Origin: Cruorifilaria tuberocauda
Taxonomy: Eukaryota; Nematoda; Chromadorea; Rhabditida; Onchocercidae
Length of the DNA: 64,000 bases
Direction: 5' to 3'
Assembly (NCBI GenBank): GCA_013365365.1
Contig: JABVXU010000202.1
Span: 31,935 to 95,934, forward strand
The translations under genes and the position numbers were made by a program. A model generated the notes under the pieces. That model was not told the DNA's origin, did not search any database, and worked only from the letters and a program-made list of their open reading frames with translations. The number at the start of each line of letters is the position of its first letter. Position 1 is the stretch's first letter. This document shows, one piece after another, positions 32,002-42,300 of this stretch.

Positions 32002-33162
32002 TGTTGAAACTCACTTCTTTCAACGATGTTTTTTTTCTTTAAAGTTGACAGTGATAATTTGCTAAATGAAACTATGGTAAAAAAGAATAGAAGATCATTT
32101 GATAAATGAAATTGATGATAAAATTAAGATGAAGTAGGGCGGAAAGTTTTGGTTGATATTAATCTTTATAGCATTCTTTAAAAAGTTATATCGAGAAAAT
32201 GACAAAGCATGACTAATTATCTGACTGGAAATATTTGAAAAACTATTTCTACGGCATAGATTTTAAGAAAATTTAAGATTTTTAAGAAGATTTTAAGAAT
32301 AAAAATACTTGATTATCTAAATAATTTTATATTACAAAGCTGTTTCGGCTTTCCGGTAAGGTTTGAGTGCAAATACCCGACTATCGCTTGTATAAGGACT
32401 GAAACTTCAGTAAGAGGTGTTCTTATTTGAATTACTTTCAGTATTAGTTATGACGTTATCACAATCGACGAGAAAACAAATTAAAAAGCATTAATTACAG
32501 TACTATTTACTTCCAAAATGTACGACAGTTTCCCAATAAAATCTATATCTTCCGAATGAAGAAGGAAAGAACTTTTTCTGACATCGAATTCTTCAAATAT
32601 TTAAGAAGAAATAAACTTGAGAGTTAATTGCTAATAAAAGCAATGAGTGATACTTATGTGGCGGAGAGATTCTACAATTGAAACGTTTTGATAGTTTTCG
32701 ATCCACACCGTGAAAACCAGTTCTCTTGTAGCGAGCTATCTTCCATTTTTTTTCTAATAGATCATTTCGTTTTCCTACTTATTGATATTCAATTTTATAT
32801 TCACTTAAGTTAACTTTCCAAAATCTGCCCTTACGGAACTATGCATTTTACCTTGACAATTTGCATGGAGTGATAAGGAATGTCATGAGTGAATGAATAT
32901 TCGGAAATTTTTGGACATGAAAGAGAATTCCTTCGTAAATAATAATATATGAATGATTAATTCACGGATAATTGGCTTAGAGCAAGCACTACTAAAGTAT
33001 TAGTGTAGGAATATTACTTGGAATACTATATTAGCGTGTTACTGTGGGTTGCTATGAATTTATGCACAATAAATTAAAATAAAATAATAAATGCTTGTCC
33101 ATTTTTGGTATACAATTTCGTTGCAAATCAATGAAAGATGAAGTAAATTATTATGCTTTCAG
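32002..33162 (+). other. No gene recognised
   Basis: AT-rich sequence after the last lectin-like exon. Only short open frames, one of about 22 codons near 32040-32110. No support for an exon. Confidence 0.4.
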
Positions 33163-35089
33163 TGCAGCAAACAATTTCGCTAGTGACAAACAAATTTCCG
33201 CAAGAAGCGTTCATTCTGAGAAGATTACGAGTGGAACGGAATTACTATTCCACGTAAGTTGGCTTGTAGTGAAACGGAAATACGATGTCATCTCTGCACA
33301 AATGTATCCGAACAATATAATGTTTAAGAAGATGCACTGCACGACCACTTTGTGATCAGTATATTATAATTTCGCGCTTTCTTTTCACTATATTGAGGAG
33401 ACTGAAGCCATTCAGACTATCATTTGATTTAAGTGTAAATATTTTGAATTCATTCTGTTATATTAAATTGTTCCAAAGAAGAGAAATAATTATATTTAAA
33501 ATACGTTTTAGAGGTATTGACTTCAGCTCTTCTGCAAATTCGCAAAACTTGAAATTTTCTTCCGGATAGATTTGAATGCTTTTATGAATAATAACAATGT
33601 GTTAAAAAATGAAATTCCCCTGCTTTTTGTCTACTTTTCTCAATTGCGTCATGCTCATATCCAGATCTCGTCTCTGTTGTTGAGAGTCGTTAACCTGTAT
33701 TCAAATATGAATGCTTTAAGGCAGCATGCTACATATTTCTTTTTTACTCTCGGATATTTGATATCATTATAAAAATGACAAATTTTCAAGGTTTTTTTCA
33801 AACAATTTTTCAAAACTGATCAGCAGTTACTTTTTATTTCCACTGCACTACAAACCAACACAGCACAACGAATTTTCGTTGATCACATACGTATAAATTC
33901 GTTTTATTTGCATGTTCTAAAGGACATATTTGAGAAATACAAGCCTTATTTCGGTCTTTTAATTCTAGCTTTCTTCCAAATAGCTAAGCAATTTATCAAA
34001 TTAAAGAAAAATTACTTGCAGTTATTGTTAAGAAGTAAATGAATCATTTATGCATTAATTGTTGATCGAATATTCCAGCCTGTCGGTTATGTACGCTTCA
34101 TGTTTTTAGAAAATTGCATGTTATAAGTTTTTTACATATACTCCTTTGATCTTGTCCTCTTCCTCTAAATATTGACCTCATTTTATAATACTGATGAATC
34201 TAGCATAGTAATGACTGCGCTTCCATATGGGTATTTTCATAATCACTGTGCTTACTCATCTATTTTAAGTAGAATTTTAACATCTCTTCTTTGGAGATGT
34301 TAATATCATTTGTTGCTCTCAAATATTTGAAATTTATCTCGTTTTATTATCAATAAGTCATAACACGATTTTGATAAATTTCAATAACTGAATTAATGAA
34401 ATTTTTGAGAAGCCACGCGGATGCCCTCTGTTTCACAGAAAATATTTAAAGAAACATTAGCTAGATTACATAGTTTCTAATATGACCTTAATGGGTCATA
34501 CGGTCATACTTAACATAATTAATTCCATTTGTTTATTATCTGAAATTGATCAACGAAATGATGTACAATTAATTGTTCTTGAGTAAATTTGAAGGTTATG
34601 CACAACTTTTCAATAGAAGTGAAAAGGAAATTCTATAAAGTCTCTTACACAGAGCATTTCCAACTGTTATGGCATACGTTGCCAAAAGAACTCTTTCTAA
34701 GTTTTAAAACAAAATGGAATTCACAAACGCATTTATTTCAAATGTACATTTTTCTTCAGTTTGAATTATGAGACACTTAGAATTTGTTGATGCAAAAATA
34801 CAATTCCAACAAATCACTTTCACCATGTCGCTGGAAAAGCGAGGAAATGAAGGATGATGAAATCCCTTGTTCTGGATTTGATATTATAAGCTAAATGCAT
34901 GTTTGTGGTTTTACAAGCTTTGTTAACGAAATCTTTTGTTCTTGAAATTGAAATGTGATTGGCCCAGATCCTCCCTCCTCCAGAATAAAGAAAGTACCAA
35001 AGTATGAAGCATTGGAAAGGTTTGGTTTCAAGGAGGGTGGCTGCTTAACGGAAGGGTATAATGATAACCGTATCTCTTTGTCTGACTGA
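33163..35089 (+). CDS. Possible exons of an unrecognised gene; probable terminal exon 34968-35089
   Basis: Two segments look coding. 33163-33253 lies between a TTTCAG acceptor and a perfect GTAAGT donor and is open for 30 codons (SDKQISARSVHSEK). 34968-35089 follows CCCAG, is open for 39 codons with the amphipathic stretch RIKKVPKYEALERFGFKEGG, ends in TGA and has an AATAAA 85 bases further on (35174-35179). Open frames between them (34589-34771 and 34790-34894) may supply more exons, but I could not build one continuous model. No family recognised. The reverse strand of the last segment is also open, so strand is likely but not proven. Confidence 0.22.
34277..34303. repeat. Perfect 10-bp hairpin
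   Basis: TTAACATCTC and GAGATGTTAA flank a 7-base loop. Isolated stem-loop in non-coding or intronic sequence; may be chance. Confidence 0.6.
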
Positions 35090-35173
35090 ATATCGTCTGT
35101 AATACTCGTGTGGATATTGCGAAATATTTTAATGTGTTAATGTCGTGTTGTTGTATATTATGAAATCTAAAGT

Positions 35174-35179
35174 AATAAA
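35174..35179 (+). promoter_or_regulatory. Candidate polyadenylation signal AATAAA
   Basis: Lies 85 bases after the stop of the candidate terminal exon ending at 35089, which supports a plus-strand transcript end here. The motif is common in AT-rich DNA. Confidence 0.3.
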
Positions 35180-35270
35180 GGTTTAATTACCCAAGTTTGA
35201 GGTACACCCAAAGTATCAGCAATCACATCTGCCTAACGAAAAGGCTAACAGTTTGCTTACTTACGATTAG

Positions 35271-35420
35271 AAAGAAAGATTGTCACGGTCAAAGAAGATC
35301 GTCGACAATAACAGGAAAGAAAGATTGTCACGGTCAAAGAAGATCGTCGACAATAACAGGAAAGAAAGAATAACTCTAGAAGAATACTATTGTCGCGGTT
35401 AAAGGAAATCGCCGACAGAC
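35271..35420 (+). repeat. Tandem hairpin repeat: two identical 45-bp units plus one diverged hairpin
   Basis: Units 35271-35315 and 35316-35360 are identical. Each holds a stem-loop (35279-35309 and 35324-35354): ATTGTC then ACGGTC, loop AAAGAA, GATCGT, a bulged C, then GACAAT. A third, diverged copy (35391-35416) has TGTC, GCGGTT, loop AAAGGA, AATCGC, bulged C, GACA. Both stem changes are compensated on the opposite arm (A-T to G-C and C-G to T-A), while the G-T wobble and the bulge are kept. No ORF. It may be part of a structured RNA, or hairpins from the ends of a BEL/Pao-like LTR, since the hairpins start TGTC and are followed by AT-rich sequence containing AATAAA. Confidence 0.85.
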
Positions 35421-36581
35421 ACTAATTCATACGAACAATTTTTATTTTTTAATTAAATGAATAAAACTCTCAGTGTTGAACCGATGACGAAATGTCAGCA
35501 AAATTTGAAAATATGGATTTCTAGATTTATTAAATTGCCACTTCTTTGCATGGCAAAAAGGCAGACAAGATGAGAAAATCAAACAATTTCTTTTGTCACT
35601 GAATTACTACTATCAAACCATTCAGTAAAAGTACATTTCCTGATTATTCATACCCATCAATCATTTCGACCCGATTCCGCTAAACATTTCATGTTGAAGG
35701 AACAAATATTGAATTATCAGGAAATGCACTTTAACTTGATAGTAATTCAGTGATAATAATAAGATACTATATAATACGTGTTTTTAATGTTACTTTGATT
35801 AGCATTAACAAACGAAGAAAATTCAAGCCAAATTTTTCAATTTAACGAAGATAACTGAACACTATGATATTATGATTGTTATAATATGCACAAACATTTA
35901 ACTTTTCCATTCAGTAGCTAAACCTACCCATCATGACGTACCATAAAGCTTGATTTTTAATTCAAGCATGTTAGAAAAATGTCAATAAGCTATCTAGTAA
36001 TGACAAAGATGTGAGCCAGAAAAGTCGCCATTTATGTATATGTTTATGCAGCATCTGAAGACTGAAGTACCAACAATTATTTGCTATATATTTTGCAATG
36101 ATCATGCTATGGTATTGACATTACCATTGTTCATATTATATTCATAAATATTAAATTCTTTATATTACAAAATTTTTTGAACACGCCAATCGAAATAATG
36201 TATAAATTATGAATGTGTGCATATAATACAATAACCGGGAAATTTGAAACTAACAGAAATTAAGAAATGACCAAAATAAAATGGAAACAATTGTTATATA
36301 TAGACATAAACGCAATATCTTAAAAAAAAATATTCTCGCGTGATTTGCTCTTTTCATTTATCATTAAGTATATCAATTTTGCCACTATCAAAAAAAAAAC
36401 TTTTTCAACATCGATCACAATGAACTTGTTCACAGTATTGCCAATGCAATGATTTTAAACTATTCATCAAGTGTAATTAAACGTGTTTTCCTAATGCAAA
36501 CTCCCTAAAGTTGAACTTTTTCGTATGTCATTAGCTGTGAGATCTTATGGGCAATATAATCTAAACAAGTGAAAATAAAAA
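35421..36581. other. No gene recognised
   Basis: AT-rich intergenic sequence. No open frame with supporting splice sites or family similarity on either strand. Confidence 0.45.
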
Positions 36582-36727
36582 TTAAGTATCTATAAAAAAT
36601 CTCATAAATTTATTGGGTCTACTCAGAAACTCAGTAAAACGTCCTATTCCATATGCATAGAAGGATAAATCATAGGAAGCACCAAAAATAGTGCTCAGCA
36701 ATTGGGGAGCAATGATTAAGGCTCCAC
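36582..36727 (-). CDS. Candidate last exon of a multi-pass membrane protein
   Basis: Reading the minus strand, an acceptor (ATCACAG, AG at 36729-36728) is followed by 47 open codons and TAA (36584-36582). The residues start GGALIIAPQLLSTIFGASY, a hydrophobic helix in the style of transporters, followed by an aromatic-rich stretch (SFYAYGIGRFTEF) and a basic end. I recognise no specific family; a major facilitator-like transporter is possible. Upstream exons were not found on this strand before the CNNM gene, so it may be the remnant or the end of an unresolved gene. Confidence 0.28.
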
Positions 36728-38203
36728 CTGTGATATCTAAGAAATCCCTAAGAAATTTTTGAAATGCTTAATGAAGCTATTCTAAACATCGAAGAAGCTA
36801 ATATTATCATCATTACCGGAATCTTAAATTTAATATGAAAACCTATGAATCTAAAACCCAAAAAAACATAAATACATTTTTAATTAAGAACACAAATTTG
36901 AATCATACCATTCTGAATAAAGACAAAGCTTTCAACAATTCCTCTATTTCTCTCCCAAAATGAAAGAAAATAATGAATCCATAAACTGTTTGGTTACATC
37001 AGTCACGAATTCCCTTTTCAATTCTTCGCAATAAGAATTAAGAAATTACAAATAAAACTTTTCTTTAAATAAATCTCGATTCCCATGTCCCATTGGATTT
37101 GAACTAAGCCAAACATAGTGATTTGATGGTAATAATAGAGTGCTGCAATAAACAATAGGTTACAAATGACGATAGAACAATTATATGCAAATACCAAAAG
37201 ATATTACATCGCATATCTATTTTAAAAAGAGATTCATAAACGAATTCAAAATCACAAGAAGACAAATAAAATAACTTAGAAAACAAATTACTCAGCCAAT
37301 GAAAGAGGCAAAGAAGTTATGCGAAGTAAACGATATAAAAAATATATCATCAATTGAAAACTGTTGAACGAATACGATTCAGAAGGACGCTCAAATTATG
37401 GTGGTAACACTTTGGAAATTTAGTATGTAAAATTAATTAAGCAAAATCTATTTTGACATAGTAATGATACAAGAGATTTTGGAACAAGTACAACGGAATA
37501 TACAGAAACTGCGCTTAACAGATTTAAAAACAAAGATATTCAGAAGAGAATTTTTCTGAATCTAATCAGTTATCTCAACTTTATACAAATCTTTCTCCAA
37601 TATTGTTGAGAGCTTTAAATAGAAAAATGGTTGACAAAATCATTCTGTACACATCACCATACTATATCAAAATTTTCATTTCTAAACATCTATTGAAAAT
37701 CTTACAGATTCAGCATAGTACCATTCGAATTAATATACCCCTTTCTCATATTTTAATAAATAAAGGCTCAAAAGCTATGCCAAATTCAATTAGCAATAAA
37801 GAGAGCATATTTAAAAAAAACGTATGAAAATAAGACAAATACAAACCGAAAATATTGCAAACACAAAAAAATATCTCAGACTTCATTTTCTTTAAAAGTT
37901 TTCTGATTAATGTAAGATTAACTAAAATGCACCTCAAAATTGAATAAACAAAAATTATATGACTCTCAGTTCAACAAAATGTAATAAACTGCTGATATTC
38001 TATATGACTTCGCTCAAATCTCTGTAAAACATTTTCGTCATCAAAATGAATGTTTATCATATGCATGACGTAACACTGCATCGGTATTCACAAAACAACT
38101 CGGAAATTTTAGCGAATGTACAGTTTAAACTTTTCAAACTTCAAAAATCTAACCTGAGCTAATAATTCATTCACAAATATTGAGTTCAAAACCTTATCAT
38201 TAT
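36728..38203. other. No gene recognised
   Basis: AT-rich sequence with short open frames on both strands. No convincing exon, repeat or RNA gene. Confidence 0.4.
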
Positions 38204-38422
38204 CTAGCTATTACTAGATTCAATGCATCGTTGATTTGGTAATACTGGAAAATCTTCTGTATCCGACGTTTCACTACATCTTTTCTTCCAGTTCCGCCCA
38301 CCCAACATTTTCGGCTTCATCGCTTTTTTCACAGACTGCAAATTTTTATCAAATTTCAAACTATCGCAGGATAAGATTTTAAGACCAAAAATGAAAAAAA
38401 TTAATTGAACTAAGGAAAACAT
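38204..38422 (-). CDS. Possible small secreted peptide precursor, 72 aa
   Basis: A single open frame from ATG (38422). Residues 1-19 (MFSLVQLIFFIFGLKILSC) form a strong signal-peptide-like hydrophobic stretch. The rest is basic and hydrophilic and contains a 12-residue segment, AMKPKMLGGRNW, between a KK pair and a KKR site, as in neuropeptide precursors. Two cysteines remain in the C-terminal part, 17 residues apart (RCSETSDTEDF...NQRC). No match to a named neuropeptide family comes to mind. The segment carries no Gly before KKR, so amidation is not predicted. Chance in AT-rich DNA is possible, because T-rich codons easily mimic a signal peptide. Confidence 0.3.
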   Translation of the reverse strand: MFSLVQLIFFIFGLKILSCDSLKFDKNLQSVKKAMKPKMLGGRNWKKRCSETSDTEDFPVLPNQRCIESSNS

Positions 38423-39359
38423 ATCTTTGAAATATTATGTGTTGTTGCGTGACACTTAACAGTAATGTTGCACTGAAGCAATGAATTTATGATGATTTTT
38501 CTTTTAAACACAAACAATTTATTTGCAAATATTCCGGGAAAAGAGCTATAACTAGATATTTAATTAAGTAATTTAAACCGTTGATAAACTCTTCAGTTGA
38601 TTAATTACAAACGATGCATCAAAAAATTTCCTATATTGCAATTGCAAAAAGTAATTCAAGGGATGGTTTGTAAACCTTATAAAAAATAAAGATGATTGAC
38701 TGCAGCATGTAAAATGAAAGCTTTCTTTAAACAAATACCAGCAAATATCGAGGAGTAATATATTTTCTACATTGTGCAGCTTTCCTTATCTAAAGACAAG
38801 AATTATTACCTAAAATATTTGCTGAATGGTTGTCATTAAATTAACACTTAACAAATGAACGAAAGAATTTATTGAAACTTTTGCTAATGGAATCAAGGAT
38901 TTGAAACAAAGCAAAGCAAAATAATATGTGCAATAGAAATTTCACAATTGCTTAAATCTGGAGAGGTTAGAAACTGGTATATTCAACAAAAAATGACTAA
39001 AATATTGCAGTGATTAAAGAAGCCATTCGCTACCAATAGAACATTGTAATTTAATTACTGTTCGCAGTCAAAACCACATTCTTCAGAGTACCTTTATTTA
39101 TCAAGTCGGGAAAAAATTATGTAACCCTGGTAAGAGAGCTTATATAGCATTCTATCAATGCTCACTATAATAAAACAAAACCAAGGTTAGAATCTGTAAG
39201 TCTGAGAGGTTTGCAGAAACAACAATAAATAAAAAGAGTTAGTCTTGACTTAAAATGCACAGGTAAGTGATATATATATATATATATCGAAAGAGTTAAA
39301 AAAGAGTTATAGCTTGAAAAATTCATTTCGAGGAAATTGAAACTGTTATTAGACAATAA
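38423..39359 (-). other. 3' flank of the CNNM gene
   Basis: Contains a minus-strand AATAAA (TTTATT on the plus strand near 39093), about 265 bases beyond the CNNM stop codon, and an (AT)9 microsatellite at 39270-39287. No exon recognised. Confidence 0.4.
39270..39287. repeat. (AT)9 microsatellite
   Basis: Nine uninterrupted AT dinucleotides in the presumed CNNM 3' UTR. Confidence 0.9.
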
Positions 39360-42300
39360 CTAAGCTAAATGCAAAGATGCAGCAGCTGGAAGCTCTTTCA
39401 GTACGTTCGTTATAAAGCGAACCTGTGAGTTGTCAAGAAGCGGTGAGTCGAGCAATAGAGAATGTTCATCGAGGCTTGATCTAGACAGCTTTTTTTGGCC
39501 ATTCACTGTGGCAGCGATGCCACTACCATCCTCCCCTCCAGTTGATGCCAATAATCCCCTAAAAAACGTTACCATTACTAGTAATACTAATACTTATGAT
39601 CGATTACCCAATTTGCAACGAAATCCAGCAATAATAAAGTACTTTCTCTCTTCTATGCCCCAAAATAAAGGATTCTATTTGCGTGATTTTTATATTATCA
39701 CCGCCGAATAGTCACTTCTTTCCATTTTCAATTAAAACATGCTCAAAAAGCAAACATTATCATACTTATCAATTACTAGAACTTATTTAACATTCAAAAA
39801 CACGGTCCTGGTATAAGTGAGACATAAACTTCGGTCCTGGTCTAAGTGGGATATAAAACAAAATGCAGTGAGTTAAAAATTCTACATTCGTCTATTAGAC
39901 AAATCCCAACAAAAATTTGCCACCGAGTGACTGGTAATGTCAAAATAGTTGATAATCGTGAGGCAATCAACCTAAACTTCTTTAATTTAGCCAGAGATGG
40001 CGGATTTTGTAGTTATAAATGCTAGTAGTAAACTCATAAAATTTTGCTAATTTACTTCAAAAAATGTATTTCTAGATTTTATTTGTAACCTGGTTATTAA
40101 ATAAAAATGTAGATAGGAAACAAACTGTATCCTAATCAAAACCATAAATAAAATTATTTTATTATTACGGGGAAAAACCAGAACTAGCAATCTACAAATT
40201 CTTAATGAAAATCTCAAATCTAATAGCCATGGGGACTCTTCAGTAATTTTCACAACAATATAAGTTGAAAGCACAAAAGAAACAACTTTCGCACTTTATA
40301 AAATACAAATCCACGAACATGTTTCTGTAACTGTCAGCATTCTACCTCTCAGTTTTTAAGAAAAATAATGCCACCATTATCACCAAAGTAGCGAAGTATA
40401 TTAATTGATATTATTATTTGATAAAGCACGAAACAAGTTAAAAGATGAAATCTATAAATAATAGTTAAAAGTTAAACTAAACTGTTTTAATAAAATTTAC
40501 CACTTTATCACCGAAATTACTCAATAATGTACTTTCAAATATCTGTATAACAGGATATGAGAGGCAGCAGAGATGACAAGTCGAAAATTTGAACATTAGG
40601 ATTCTAAAATAAAAAAACCGAAAATCATTCACTCAAAGAAATACATCTAATCTAGTAATCCATTATTCAACTAATGATTTTCCTAAAGCTGAAAGGGCAA
40701 AGAAAGAGATAAAACTGAGAAAGAAGAGAGATAAAGAAAATATCATAAAATAGAAAGAAAATAAATAAGAATTTCCCAAAAAAATTAACGGCGAAAAGCG
40801 ACAGAGGAAAAATAAGGCAATTGCGAAATACTTTAAAAATGCATAAGAATAAAAGGATTTTTAGGATCTAAAATGAAAGAATAAATCGTGAGCAAATTAC
40901 TAGTTATTACGAATAACAGCGGTCAACCATTTAAAACAGTCATTATGTAAAATAAGAAAACATGAAATATGAGAGTGTGAAATGCATGAATATTCATTTT
41001 GACGAAACAAAAAGTCTATCAGTAGTAGAAGTGAGCAGTTATTTTCAAGAAATTTAAATTGGATTATCTGATATGAAAAACCTCGAAAAAAAAACAGCAA
41101 AGAACAGTTATAACAATAATATGTTGATAAGATCTCTTTAATGCGGATAAAAAGCATTAAATTGAGAAAAACTTGTTAAAATCACAATCATACTAAAGAG
41201 TAAAAAATATGGAAAACAGAGAAGAATAAATTATACAAATACTAAATAAATAAAAGAGAGCTTTCAATGATGATAATCAAGCACGAAATTGTTACCCGAT
41301 ATGGATATGTCATCTAAGCAAATCAACTATAATGCCAATATCATTTCATAATATACAAAGAGAAAAATACCAATGGACTAAGTATGAGTAGTCCAAAGTA
41401 GAGGTGATAGTCTAATCTACTCTGTATTTAGTATTTGTATAATTATAGAATAGATAAAAATATTAGGAGAAGCCTATGTGTGCCTAAATCACTGGGCCGA
41501 CTGTATTAGAAATTTAAATCAGTTGAAATATAATGCTAATAAATCTTCCAAATCGAACCAAAATGCAATAACCAAATGCAATCACTGTTTGAACTAGCAC
41601 GATAATTTTTAATTTTAAGAAAGGAACATAATAAGTTATGAGATAAATTTCATTCATTTGCTTAAAACTAATTATACATACATAAAGAATAGTCGACTTA
41701 CCCGTCACTGATCGACTAGAATTTCATAGCAAGGTCTTTTAAACAATTATGCTCTGTTCAGTTGAACTCAATAGAAGTTCAACATCGAGTTGTTTTAATC
41801 AAACCTAATACTGAGATAAAATTTGCAACTAAAAGAAATATGAACTGAAGAAAAAGTAAAAATTAAAGGAAGGCAAACTAAGGTAAAATAATATTTGAAG
41901 AACCTAAAATGAAACTCATCGCAAACAAAAAACAAGCAACACCGAAAATGTTATATTATTCACGGACAATACCAGTACATATTCCTTGCTCTTTTGTCCA
42001 ATTAAATACAGTCGAAATTCTATCTAGAGTTAATTTAATCAAATCTAGTATTAAATAAATTTGAAACTCAAATTCCATCACAAAAATCAGCTAGTTTCAT
42101 AGTTTACTGAGATCGCAAGTAAAAAGCCAGTATTGTAGCTTATTGTCTAATCAATATTGAAACTTGTTAATATGTCAGAAAGATTGCAAAGAATTGTAAA
42201 AAGAAGTAATTATGATAAAACAAATATTATCTTATTATCAAAGATCGCTTAATTATAAATCGTGATCATATTGGTATGAGCAGAAATCCAGTAATGATGC

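Noticed and set aside
33580..33770. Open frames on both strands near 33.6-33.8 kb
   Set aside because: Both strands are open over the same stretch and neither has consistent splice sites, so coding cannot be claimed.
39430..39711. 93-codon plus-strand ORF (starts [11 protein letters not shown])
   Set aside because: It overlaps, in antisense, the well-supported last CNNM exon, which keeps phase with 15 other exons. The plus frame has no family similarity.
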